A stretch of 64,000 nucleotides of DNA from Mycolicibacter icosiumassiliensis (GCF_900078685.2 NZ_LT546166.1:178801-242800); one strand, 5' to 3'; shown: positions 33,323 through 41,135, numbered from the stretch's first letter. Notes: a model not told the origin generated them from the letters alone. A program made the numbers and translations.

Positions 33323-34354
33323 CTACTCGATGGCGGACAGCACCATCTGGGTGGAGCCCCGGGAGCCGATGCTGATGCGCACGGCGCCATCGGGATAGTT
33401 CCGCACCCGCAGTCCGCTGTCGGCGAAGATCTCGCTCCAGCACCGGTCCGTCGCCGGCAGGTAGACAAAGTTCGCGTGGGAATCGGTGGTGTACACACCG
33501 GATGCTCGCAGCCGGGCGCGCAGGTAGCTGCGTTCGGCGACGATATGGGCGATGCGTTGGTCCAGTTGTGCTTCGGCCTGATAGGAAGCGGCCACCGCCA
33601 CCGTGCAGCCGGCGCTGATGCCGAACGGCAGCTGCATCGACCACAGCAGACCGGCCAGCTCCGGTGCCGCCAGCGCGTAGCCGATGCGTAGCCCGGCCAG
33701 ACCGTAGGCCTTCGAGAAAGTGCGCAGCACAACCACATTCGGGAAGCGCGCAATGAGTCTCGGGACGTCGATGCGCTGGCCAGGGGCGACGAATTCGATG
33801 TACGCCTCGTCGAGCAGCACGATGGTGTCGGCAGGAACGTCCGCAAGCAGCCGTTCGACATCGGCGACGGTCTCCAGGGTGCCGGTCGGATTGTGCGGGC
33901 GGCATAACACCACCACCCGGGCATCCCTGGCCGCCTGGGCCATCGCGGTCAGGTCGAGATGTCCGTAGCTATCCAGGGGCACGTCGACCGCGGTCAGCCC
34001 GGCCATCTGGGCAAAGGCGGGGTAACCCTCAAAAGTGGGGGTGCTCAGTACGATCCGCTCGCCAGGAGCCGCCAAGGTCTGCAACACCCGCATGGCGAGC
34101 CCGGATGCCCCCGGGCCAAGCGCCACGTTGTCCTCGGTTACCCCGGCATGGTCGGCCACCATGCTGCGCAGCCGGATGGGCAGGAATTCCGGATAGCGGT
34201 TGGCCGTTCCGACGAAGTCAACCAGCGCCGCACGCACCGCCGGCAGCGGCGGCAGCGGGTTCTCGTTGAGCGACAACGCGCACGGGTCGACGGCCAGTGG
34301 GAGTGCGCTGCCAAGATGTGTCGCAGCTGAATCCGTTTGCGCCGCTGAGGTCAT
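33323..34354 (-). CDS. PLP-dependent aminotransferase, histidinol-phosphate aminotransferase-like
   Basis: This 343-residue fold-type I aminotransferase has Asn155 in RPHNPTG, Asp182 in LDEAYIEF and the Schiff-base Lys215 in TFSKAYGLAGLRIGYA, so it should be active. The family similarity is to HisC, but the context (KAS III, SRPBCC and ThDP genes) argues for amination of a ketone made by the operon rather than histidine synthesis. The ATG at 34354 overlaps the KAS III stop by 4 bases. It is the last gene of the operon that starts at the sigma-L-type promoter near 37,820. Confidence 0.88.
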   Translation of the reverse strand: MTSAAQTDSAATHLGSALPLAVDPCALSLNENPLPPLPAVRAALVDFVGTANRYPEFLPIRLRSMVADHAGVTEDNVALGPGASGLAMRVLQTLAAPGERIVLSTPTFEGYPAFAQMAGLTAVDVPLDSYGHLDLTAMAQAARDARVVVLCRPHNPTGTLETVADVERLLADVPADTIVLLDEAYIEFVAPGQRIDVPRLIARFPNVVVLRTFSKAYGLAGLRIGYALAAPELAGLLWSMQLPFGISAGCTVAVAASYQAEAQLDQRIAHIVAERSYLRARLRASGVYTTDSHANFVYLPATDRCWSEIFADSGLRVRNYPDGAVRISIGSRGSTQMVLSAIE

Positions 34355-35373
34355 TGTGGGCGTCCGCCCCATCGGATGGCCGCCGCACCGGCGAAGTCGC
34401 CGGCGTGTGCGAAGCCGGCCATCACCACCACCTCGCCCGGCTGCAGGCGGTTCTGGGTTATCGCCCGATCCAGGTTGATCGGTATGCCGGCACCGAACAG
34501 GTTGCCGCACTCATCAAAGGTGTCGACGTGCCGTGATTCGGGCACTTCGAGCGCTTCGCGCCAATTGCGCAGGAAGACCCGGTTGGGCTGGTTGGTGACA
34601 AACAGTCCGATATCCGAGGCGGACAGGCCGTTGCGATGACAGACCGCAAGCGCGACCTCGGGAACCTGCCGGTTGCCGCGGGCGAGCACCTTGGTGATCT
34701 TGTCTTCGGTGAAACCGATGTAGGCGGCACCGGGCCCGGGCTGCCACCACTTGCGGGGCGGGTCGGTGTTGTAAGTCATGTCGCCGGCGTACTGGCCGTA
34801 GGTGCGGCATTCGACGTCGATGATGGGCGATTGATCTGATCGGGTCAGCAAGCCGACGGCGGCGCCGTCGCCGGGAACCGCCGCCTGCGACTTGGGGCGC
34901 ACGGCGGGCTGATCGAAGACTTGCCCGGCGGCATTCTGCGCGATGGCGATCAACGCGCTTTGTCCGGCGCCGGCCGCCAACAACTGCCGGGCCACGCCCA
35001 GCCCCAACACGAACGCGGCGCACCCGCCGTTGTGCAGATCCAGCACCGTGGACGGTCGCATGCCCAACCGGTGGGCGATGCCGCCGCCGGCGCCGCAGAA
35101 CGGAATGTCCGGCAACTGGGTGTGGGTGATCAGGACCTCGACGTTTTCGATGACGTCTCGACCGTGGCGCTCGATGATTCCCTGCGCCGCCTGCTCGATC
35201 ATGTCGGCCGCGGTCTCGTCGGCGCCGACGTGATGGCGGAATCGGGGCGCGCGGAACATCAGATTGTCACGCAGCGCATCGGATTCGGCGAACTCGCTGT
35301 AGTAGTCGGCGCCGATGGGTTCGCCGGGAAGATAGCTGGAGACGTCGATCAGGCTGACCGCTGATTGGTTCAT
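34351..35373 (-). CDS. 3-oxoacyl-ACP synthase III-like protein (KAS III fold, altered active site)
   Basis: This 340-residue thiolase-fold protein has the nucleophile Cys118 in LHNGGCAAF and the late Asn291 in ECGNLFGAGIP. However, the HQAN motif that supplies the catalytic His in FabH is replaced by TNQPN, with Asn261 at the His position. FabH-like proteins with such changes include acyltransferases that join an acyl group to another nucleophile rather than condensing with malonyl-ACP. A role in loading or transferring an acyl chain within the operon is inferred. It begins 7 bp after the SRPBCC stop and overlaps the aminotransferase by 4 bases. Confidence 0.85.
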   Translation of the reverse strand: MNQSAVSLIDVSSYLPGEPIGADYYSEFAESDALRDNLMFRAPRFRHHVGADETAADMIEQAAQGIIERHGRDVIENVEVLITHTQLPDIPFCGAGGGIAHRLGMRPSTVLDLHNGGCAAFVLGLGVARQLLAAGAGQSALIAIAQNAAGQVFDQPAVRPKSQAAVPGDGAAVGLLTRSDQSPIIDVECRTYGQYAGDMTYNTDPPRKWWQPGPGAAYIGFTEDKITKVLARGNRQVPEVALAVCHRNGLSASDIGLFVTNQPNRVFLRNWREALEVPESRHVDTFDECGNLFGAGIPINLDRAITQNRLQPGEVVVMAGFAHAGDFAGAAAIRWGGRPQ

Positions 35374-35380
35374 GATCGCC

Positions 35381-36046
35381 TCACTGCATCCAGGACGGGG
35401 TGACCGGCAGGCCGTTGTGGTGCCGGTATTCCGCGATCGCCTTCAGGTTCTTCAGTTCCAGCAGGTGGCCGGCACTGAACATGTCCCAGAAGTCGCCGAC
35501 CCACACCGGGCGCTGCGGCGGGGCGGTGTCCGGATAGGGGTTGTGGTCGTAGAACGGGTGGTGGCAATTGGTCCACAGCACAACCGATCCGGGCTTGTTC
35601 AGCACGACCTGGGCGTCGACGATCCGGATCAGGTAGATCATCCACAGGTGGTCGGGCTGATCCCAGGCGCAGTGGTAGTCCACCGTGAGGGCTTGCCGGT
35701 TGGAGACGGTACGGGTGTAGATCTTGGTCTCCGAACCCAGTCGGTCGTAGGCGAGCCAGAGGCCTGATTCGTCGGTGGGGGTGAAGCCACGCAGGCTGTA
35801 GGTCCACTCTTCCAGGCATCGCGTATCGGAGAGGTAGTCGAACAATTCGTCTGGCGGACAGTCGATGTAGTCGTTGACGGTGCAGTAGTCGCCGAACACC
35901 ACATCGTGGGGGTAGACCGAATGCATCATCTCCATGATGATCGGGGTGGCAACCTCCCGGGGACTGGTCTCTACCCGGACTAATCCGTCGATGGGTCCGG
36001 GCGTACCGCTGTGGATGCTGATATCAGCGAGGGCTGGCAGCGACAT
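35381..36046 (-). CDS. SRPBCC/aromatase-cyclase-like protein
   Basis: This 221-residue protein has an SRPBCC core beginning YCTVNDYIDCPPDELFDYLSDTRCLEEWTYSL near residue 55 and a C-terminal extension with YDHNPYPDTAPPQRPVW and GHLLELKNLKAIAEY. Proteins of this fold in biosynthetic clusters bind or cyclise polyketide-like intermediates. No catalytic residue can be assigned with confidence. The ATG at 36046 overlaps the 3' end of the ThDP gene by 23 bp. The next gene follows after 7 bp, so it is part of the operon. Confidence 0.78.
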   Translation of the reverse strand: MSLPALADISIHSGTPGPIDGLVRVETSPREVATPIIMEMMHSVYPHDVVFGDYCTVNDYIDCPPDELFDYLSDTRCLEEWTYSLRGFTPTDESGLWLAYDRLGSETKIYTRTVSNRQALTVDYHCAWDQPDHLWMIYLIRIVDAQVVLNKPGSVVLWTNCHHPFYDHNPYPDTAPPQRPVWVGDFWDMFSAGHLLELKNLKAIAEYRHHNGLPVTPSWMQ

Positions 36047-37775
36047 CGAGTTGATCCTCCTCGTCGGTTGGAATTTTGCCGTTATGACTTACTGGGGCAG
36101 TGTTTTTCGGTGAAGCATCGGCAGAAAGGAACGGCGCGAACGGCGGAATCTCGTCGGCGGCGCACTCGACGCTGATCACCGAGGGCCCTGCACGATCCAA
36201 CGCCGATGCCAGGGCCGCGTCGAAGGTGTCGGCGTCGTCCACGTCGATCGCGTTGAGGCCCGGGAACATCGACGCCAGGCCGGCGCCGAGGTAGCTGGGG
36301 GTGAAGCGGTTGTAGCTGTAGAAGCCCTCGTAGAACAACTGCTCGCGGGTGACGCACATGGCGTGAGCGTTGTTGTTCAGCAGCACGAACAGCACCGGAA
36401 GCCGGTACTGCACGGCGGTGTGGATCTCCATGCCGTGCATGAAGAACGCACCGTCCCCGGCGATCACCACTGTGCGCCGGCCGCGGCCCAAGGCCATCCC
36501 GATCCCGGCACCGAAGCTGTAGCCCATCCCGCCCATCCCCAGCGCGACCAGGAAACGCCCGTCGCGTCGCGGCGCCAGGTAGTGGATGGCCGCAGCGCCG
36601 GTATTGCCCGCATCGACGACGATGTCGGTCCCGGCAGGCAACGCGCGGTCCAGCACGGCCATCGCATCGCGGTAGCGCACTCCCGGGCCGGTGTAGGGCG
36701 GGGGAGTCAATTCGGTGCGCGGCACCGTCTCGGGCACCCGCAGCCGCCTGGGGCGCCCGGCTCCCGAGAGCTCCCGGCAGATCGACTGCAACGACACCCG
36801 CAGATCGGCCGTCTGTACGTGTGTACACGGAACATACGGCGGCGCTGAACCGATCGACACCGTGCGGATGGAGCTCAGCGCCGCCTCGAGGCCGGCGCGG
36901 GCGGTCATCGTCAACCGGGTGCCCACCACCAGGCACACCGCACTGCCGGCTAGTGCCTCGGCGACCGAGGGGTGACCCATGATGCCGGCCACGCCCAGTG
37001 CCGACGACAACCCCAACCCTGATGTGCCCGAAACATCTTTGGCGTCGGGGACGCATGCCACCCGTGCCCGCAGCAGTGCCCGCAGCTTCTCGAGGTCGGT
37101 GCGGGCGTCGTCGCGGGCCACCTGCTCGCCGGCGATGATCGTGACCGGTCCCTGGGCGTTGCGCAGCGCGTGGATGACCGGATGTGGATCGCTGATCACG
37201 ACGGGGTCGCCGCCAGCGTCGTCGCCGTTGCGGGACGAGCTGGCCGTCACGAAGGCCTGCTGAACATCCTTGGGCAGCAACAGTACGGCGGGTCCGCCGC
37301 TGCGTGCCGCGGCGATCGCACGAGGCAGGGCAGCCACGATGTCTTTGGGGTCGGTCACCCGCTCGCAGAAGACCGACACCGCCGAGAACAAGGCCTGCGC
37401 GTCGAGTGCACCGTTGTGGCCACTGGTGTCTTGGAAACTGCCTCGACCGTCCAAGGTGCTCGGGGCCTGGCCCACCAGCGCCAGCACCGGAACCCGGCTG
37501 GCCAATGATTCACCGAGTCCGGCAACCAGGTTCAGGGCACCCCCACCCGACGTCGCGGCCACCACACCCAATCCGGCACCGCTGCGGCTGTAACCGTCGG
37601 CCATGGTGGCGGCCGAGAACTCATGCTTGGCCAGCACCGCCGTGATGTCGGGACGGAAATACGCCGCGTCGTAAAGATCTTCGATATTCGCGCCATCGAC
37701 GCCGAAGATATGACCGACTCCCATTGCCGCCAGCCGGGCGACGATGAAATCGACTACGGAAGCGATCCTGGACAT
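36024..37775 (-). CDS. Thiamine diphosphate-dependent enzyme (acetolactate synthase-like)
   Basis: This 583-residue ThDP enzyme has all three parts: a PYR domain (residues about 1-165) with the cofactor-activating Glu in AKHEFSAATMADGYSR, a central domain, and a PP domain with GDGAFFMHGMEIHTAVQYRL and LLNNNAHAM, the GDG-N motif for Mg-ThDP. It should carry out carboligation or decarboxylation of a 2-oxo acid. With KAS III and aminotransferase neighbours it could make an acyloin or amino-ketone, a logic seen in prodigiosin PigD/PigE; this is inference. It is the first gene of a four-gene operon, about 23 bases behind a sigma-L-type promoter start. Confidence 0.87.
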   Translation of the reverse strand: MSRIASVVDFIVARLAAMGVGHIFGVDGANIEDLYDAAYFRPDITAVLAKHEFSAATMADGYSRSGAGLGVVAATSGGGALNLVAGLGESLASRVPVLALVGQAPSTLDGRGSFQDTSGHNGALDAQALFSAVSVFCERVTDPKDIVAALPRAIAAARSGGPAVLLLPKDVQQAFVTASSSRNGDDAGGDPVVISDPHPVIHALRNAQGPVTIIAGEQVARDDARTDLEKLRALLRARVACVPDAKDVSGTSGLGLSSALGVAGIMGHPSVAEALAGSAVCLVVGTRLTMTARAGLEAALSSIRTVSIGSAPPYVPCTHVQTADLRVSLQSICRELSGAGRPRRLRVPETVPRTELTPPPYTGPGVRYRDAMAVLDRALPAGTDIVVDAGNTGAAAIHYLAPRRDGRFLVALGMGGMGYSFGAGIGMALGRGRRTVVIAGDGAFFMHGMEIHTAVQYRLPVLFVLLNNNAHAMCVTREQLFYEGFYSYNRFTPSYLGAGLASMFPGLNAIDVDDADTFDAALASALDRAGPSVISVECAADEIPPFAPFLSADASPKNTAPVSHNGKIPTDEEDQLDVAASPR

Positions 37776-37804
37776 CTGCCCGCCTAACTCGTGACGATGT
37801 CATT

Positions 37805-37832
37805 GACACGGATGCGGCCGGGCATTAGTTCA
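37805..37832 (-). promoter_or_regulatory. Sigma-L-type promoter of the ThDP-SRPBCC-KAS III-aminotransferase operon
   Basis: Minus strand: TGAACT (37832-37827), 16-bp spacer, CGTGTC (37810-37805). The first three bases of the -35 box are the rslA stop codon. The start would be near 37798, leaving a 23-base leader before the ATG at 37775. Confidence 0.75.
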
Positions 37833-38546
37833 CAGCGTGCGCTCCAGCAGGACCTGGCCGTTGTCCGCTGACACCACTTGGACCGAGGCGATCTGATCTG
37901 ACGGTGTCGAGATGCTGCCTGCCGGTGTCGCGGTGTGTCCGGGTTCGGCAACCCAGGTCGCCAGCCGGGTCTGGCTGCCGTCGCGGCCGACCACCACCAG
38001 CGCCAAGGTGTCGTGGTGCGCGTTCACCGGCGCCAGGCAGACGCAACTCAAATCGATGTAGCTGCCCCAGGATTCGTCCCGGACCGCGACCGTCGATGCG
38101 AGCGCGGTGGTTCCCACCTGGGCCATCGGCACCGCATCGGGGTGTGGGGACGGTGTCGTCGATGAGCCGATGCCGAGCAGGACGCAGATCCCGAGCACGG
38201 CGGCCGCAGCAGCGGAGGCCGTCCACGTCACCAGCCGGGTACGCCGGCGCCGTCGCTGCACTTCGGTCAACAGGGCCGGCAGCAGATAGGACGGCGGGGG
38301 CGGCTCGGTGTCGGACTCGGTGATCGCAGCCACACAGTTGCCGTCGAGCTGCGACAGCAGCGCCGGTACGCCACTGATCTCGGCGACGGCATTGCGGCAC
38401 TGCGAGCAGTTGGCCAGATGCCCCTCGAATTCGCGGCGGTCGGCCGCCGACAACGAACCGAGCACATAGGCGGCATCCCACATGGCGTAAGGGTGCTCAC
38501 TCTCGACCGGCCCGCAGGCCGAGCCGAATTCCCGCGGCGACGTCAT
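37830..38546 (-). CDS. rslA: Anti-sigma factor RslA (membrane, zinc, redox-responsive)
   Basis: This 238-residue protein has a cytoplasmic zinc anti-sigma domain beginning YAMWDAAYVLGSLSAADRREF with the His43-x3-Cys47-x2-Cys50 site, one membrane helix (about residues 106-127) and an extracytoplasmic domain with the CVC motif (DLSCVCLAP) and ATWVAEPGHTATPAGSIST. It is close to M. tuberculosis RslA as I recall. There, oxidation of the zinc site releases sigma-L. The ATG overlaps the sigL stop by 4 bases, ensuring balanced synthesis. A second zinc domain of the same kind is fused to the carotenoid oxygenase upstream. Confidence 0.95.
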   Translation of the reverse strand: MTSPREFGSACGPVESEHPYAMWDAAYVLGSLSAADRREFEGHLANCSQCRNAVAEISGVPALLSQLDGNCVAAITESDTEPPPPSYLLPALLTEVQRRRRRTRLVTWTASAAAAAVLGICVLLGIGSSTTPSPHPDAVPMAQVGTTALASTVAVRDESWGSYIDLSCVCLAPVNAHHDTLALVVVGRDGSQTRLATWVAEPGHTATPAGSISTPSDQIASVQVVSADNGQVLLERTL

Positions 38547-39076
38547 CGTGTCACCCCCATCTCCTGCAGGGCGAGTCGCAGAGCCCGCACCGCGTAGTGC
38601 AGGCGCGATTTCACCGTTCCCTCGGCGATCCCGAGGTCTTGGGCAGTCTGCCCGGTGCTCCATCCACGGTAATAGGACCGTTCGATCACCGCCCGGTGCT
38701 CCGCCGACAGGTGGGCCATGGCGTCGGCGATCAACATTCGGTCCAGGGCGGTGTCCACCTCGTCGCGGGTGGGTTGCTCGGGCGCGGTCGACTCGTCGAG
38801 CGTGGCGACGACGTTGCGGTATTGGGCGCTGCGCCGTTCGTCGATGATCATGTTGCGGGCCACGGTGCACATCCAGGCCCGTGGTGATCGCTCGGTGTCG
38901 CCGATGACCTCTGGATGCTGCCAGGCGCGCAGCAGGGTTTCCTGCACGACGTCTTCGGCGCGGCTGGCGTCACCGGTCAGGCGCAGCGCGTAGCGCCACA
39001 GCACCATGGCGTGCTCGTCGTACAGCGCTTTCATCAGCGCGGCTTCGTGGTCCGGCGGTATGCCAATACGAGGCAA
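38543..39076 (-). CDS. sigL: ECF RNA polymerase sigma factor SigL
   Basis: This 177-residue ECF sigma factor has region 2 (YDEHAMVLWRYALRLTGDASRAEDVVQETLLRAW) and region 4 (LSAEHRAVIERSYYRGWSTGQTAQDLGIAEGTVKSRLHYAVRAL). It is near-identical in plan to M. tuberculosis SigL. The start is set at the TTG at 39076: AGGAGG occupies 39090-39085 and runs straight into the GTG at 39085, leaving no spacing for it, whereas the TTG is 8 bases downstream. This also gives exactly the 177 residues I recall for SigL. Its own promoter (39098-39125) is sigma-L-type, so it is autoregulated, and it overlaps rslA by 4 bases. Confidence 0.95.
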   Translation of the reverse strand: MPRIGIPPDHEAALMKALYDEHAMVLWRYALRLTGDASRAEDVVQETLLRAWQHPEVIGDTERSPRAWMCTVARNMIIDERRSAQYRNVVATLDESTAPEQPTRDEVDTALDRMLIADAMAHLSAEHRAVIERSYYRGWSTGQTAQDLGIAEGTVKSRLHYAVRALRLALQEMGVTR

Positions 39077-39097
39077 GGTGATCACCTCCTGCCTAAT

Positions 39098-39125
39098 GAC
39101 ACGACGACGGCACCCATCGGGTTCA
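39098..39125 (-). promoter_or_regulatory. Autoregulatory sigma-L promoter of sigL-rslA
   Basis: Minus strand: TGAACC (39125-39120), 16-bp spacer, CGTGTC (39103-39098). It begins 3 bp after the stop of the carotenoid oxygenase fusion gene. The start would be near 39091, with the AGGAGG Shine-Dalgarno at the very 5' end of the message. Confidence 0.8.
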
Positions 39126-39127
39126 GC

Positions 39128-40726
39128 TCAGTCAGGGATCCAGCTCCCGTGAAAACCGTGCGGAACGCGCCGTGGCAGCCGCACCCGGGCGACAGGTTCG
39201 GCGTCGAACTCCGACGCGCCCAGGATCACCAGTTCGCTGCACTCGCGGACCGGGCTGTAGACGTAGGTCAGATACCAGCCCGCCGATTCGTCCGTCTGCC
39301 CCGGTGCCGGTGCGAACACCGCCTCATCCGGCGCGCCGGCCATGCCGTTGACGCCGAACCGGTGAACCTCGGCGCTGTCGCGGGCCAGGTCGTAGCGGAT
39401 CAGACCGTCGGTGCCGACGGTGACGGCGTAGCGGGCCTGGGCGCCCACCCGCCGGTCGTCGACGCGGGGGAACTCGATGTCACGGTCGTCGAGCTGTGTT
39501 TCGGTGACGACGCCGGAGTCCAAGCCGATCGTCCAGCGCCACAGCGAGGCGTCGGTGTCGAAATCACTGTTGTCGCGCCAGATTTCCGGGTAGCGGACCA
39601 CCTGCATCACGATCGCGTCGCCCTGGGCCGACGCCACGTCGAACGCATTGGCGACGTGGAAGACGTAGCACGGGTCGATGTCGAACCAGCGAACCGGACC
39701 GAACGGGTCGTCGCGGCGCAGCACCCCGAGACGGGCGCCGTAGTCGGCGTCCCACCGATACGGCAGGTCACGCTCGATCGGCCGGGTGAGCGCAACCTGC
39801 GGATTGAATACCAACGGCAAGTCCAGGAACACCACATGCTGTGCGGTCAGGGCGAAGTCGTGCATCAGCGTCAGCCCGGGAACATCGATCGGACGGCGGA
39901 CCTGGACGGCGCCGTCGGCGCCGGCGCGGTAGTAGTTGATGTGCGGGTGGGTGAGGTCGCCGTATCCGAAGAAGTGCAACTCGCCGGTGATCGGGCAGAC
40001 CTTGGGATGCGGCGCCATGGAATCGACCAGCTTGCCGGCGAAGTCGTAGGCGCCCAGGGTGTCCAGCTCGGTGGAGATCTCGTACGGCAGCGCGGTGTCC
40101 ATCAGCGCCAGGGTCTTGCCGGCGTGCTGAATCACGTGGGTGTTGGCCGCGCTGGAGTGCAGATTGCGGCTGCCGTCCGCGTTGAACAGCGGCAGTGGGC
40201 GTTCGAAGCTCTCGGTACGCACCCAGCGGTTGCGGTACCAGGCGGCCCGGCCGTTTTCCAGCCGAACCCCGTGCACCATGCCGTCGCCGGTGCACCAGTG
40301 GCCGCCCGCTTCGCGGGGGTTGGGGCCGTTGCGCAGATACCAGCCGTTGAGTTCGGGCGGGATGTAGCCATCGACGGGCAGATCGAAGGCGGTGAGCTCG
40401 TCGGGGACCGGAGCGTAGTTGCCGGGACGAAAGATCGGGAAGACCGTCTCGGGCGGCTGGATGACCGCCACTGCAGCAGCGGAGTCGTGGCCGTTGACCT
40501 GACGGGCGACACGGGCTGTCACGTCGTTGGATTCCAGGTGGGATTCTCCGAAGTCCTCTTGGTCTAGCAGCGACAGCACTGCCGGCATCTCGGACAGTTC
40601 GCTGACGGCGTCCTGGCACACCGGGCAGTCGTCCAGGTGCGTCTCGAACTTGCGATAGTCGGCTTCCGAGAGTGACCCCAGCACGTAGGCGGCATCCCAC
40701 ATGCCGTACTCGTGGTCGAACGTCAT
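39128..40726 (-). CDS. Fusion of an RslA-like zinc anti-sigma domain with a carotenoid cleavage oxygenase
   Basis: This 532-residue protein joins two families. Residues 1-60 are an RslA-like zinc anti-sigma domain (YGMWDAAYVLGSLSEADYRKF, His30-x3-Cys34-x2-Cys37). After a linker, residues 95-532 are a complete carotenoid cleavage oxygenase. It has APVPDELTAFDLPVDGYIPP and WYLRNGPNPREA, plus the four iron-binding histidines in APHPKV (His240), LMHDF (His289), YVFHVAN (His357) and PHGFHGSW (His526). There is no membrane helix, so the RslA membrane and sensor parts are gone. The frame is continuous. The ATG overlaps the stop of a region-4-only sigma gene by 4 bases, exactly as rslA overlaps sigL. 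The oxygenase should cleave a polyene with O2; I infer redox or sigma-linked control. Confidence 0.9.
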   Translation of the reverse strand: MTFDHEYGMWDAAYVLGSLSEADYRKFETHLDDCPVCQDAVSELSEMPAVLSLLDQEDFGESHLESNDVTARVARQVNGHDSAAAVAVIQPPETVFPIFRPGNYAPVPDELTAFDLPVDGYIPPELNGWYLRNGPNPREAGGHWCTGDGMVHGVRLENGRAAWYRNRWVRTESFERPLPLFNADGSRNLHSSAANTHVIQHAGKTLALMDTALPYEISTELDTLGAYDFAGKLVDSMAPHPKVCPITGELHFFGYGDLTHPHINYYRAGADGAVQVRRPIDVPGLTLMHDFALTAQHVVFLDLPLVFNPQVALTRPIERDLPYRWDADYGARLGVLRRDDPFGPVRWFDIDPCYVFHVANAFDVASAQGDAIVMQVVRYPEIWRDNSDFDTDASLWRWTIGLDSGVVTETQLDDRDIEFPRVDDRRVGAQARYAVTVGTDGLIRYDLARDSAEVHRFGVNGMAGAPDEAVFAPAPGQTDESAGWYLTYVYSPVRECSELVILGASEFDAEPVARVRLPRRVPHGFHGSWIPD

Positions 40727-40995
40727 GGCACCGGTCCCATATCTCGCAGTGTCTGTTGCAGTGTCCGTAGCGCGTAGTGCAGTTGGGTCTTCACGCTGCC
40801 TTCCGCGATTTCCAGGTCGACCGCGATCTGCTCGGTGCTCCATCCGTAGTAATAGGCACGATGCAGCAGGGTCCGGTGTTCGGCGGAGAGCTGCGCCAGC
40901 GCGGCGGCGACCGTGGTCCGATTCGGCGTCAGGTCGCGGTGCAGGGCGCTTGAAGCGCTGTCGAAGCGGAGTCGGGCCTGGTCGTCGGTGGTCAT
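40723..40995 (-). CDS. Truncated SigL-like protein containing only sigma region 4
   Basis: This 90-residue protein has a 30-residue start followed by QLSAEHRTLLHRAYYYGWST and EQIAVDLEIAEGSVKTQLHY, matching SigL region 4 closely. Region 2, which binds core polymerase and the -10 box, is absent. The ATG at 40995 is reasonable; no upstream frame restores region 2. It cannot act as a normal sigma factor. It could bind the zinc domain of the fused oxygenase, or RslA, because region 4 is the part of SigL that RslA is known to contact. It is the first gene after a sigma-L-type promoter, with a leader of about 105 bases. Confidence 0.85.
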   Translation of the reverse strand: MTTDDQARLRFDSASSALHRDLTPNRTTVAAALAQLSAEHRTLLHRAYYYGWSTEQIAVDLEIAEGSVKTQLHYALRTLQQTLRDMGPVP

Positions 40996-41107
40996 GGCGG
41001 TTCAGGCCCTGCCCGTCCGCGCAGAAGTGTCCGGCCGCGGTGTGTCCGCGGTCGCGTAGCGATCTGCCGCTGGTCTTGTTCTACCCACGCACCAGCCTCC
41101 CGGAAGT

Positions 41108-41135
41108 GACACGGCGCAGCGTCCCGTCCGGTTCA
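41108..41135 (-). promoter_or_regulatory. Sigma-L-type promoter of the region-4/oxygenase fusion operon
   Basis: Minus strand: TGAACC (41135-41130), 16-bp spacer, CGTGTC (41113-41108), identical at both boxes to the sigL promoter. The start would be near 41101, about 105 bases before the ATG. Confidence 0.78.

Noticed and set aside
38915..40567. A 550-codon plus-strand frame
   Set aside because: It is antisense to the oxygenase fusion and sigL, whose motifs and promoters are clear.
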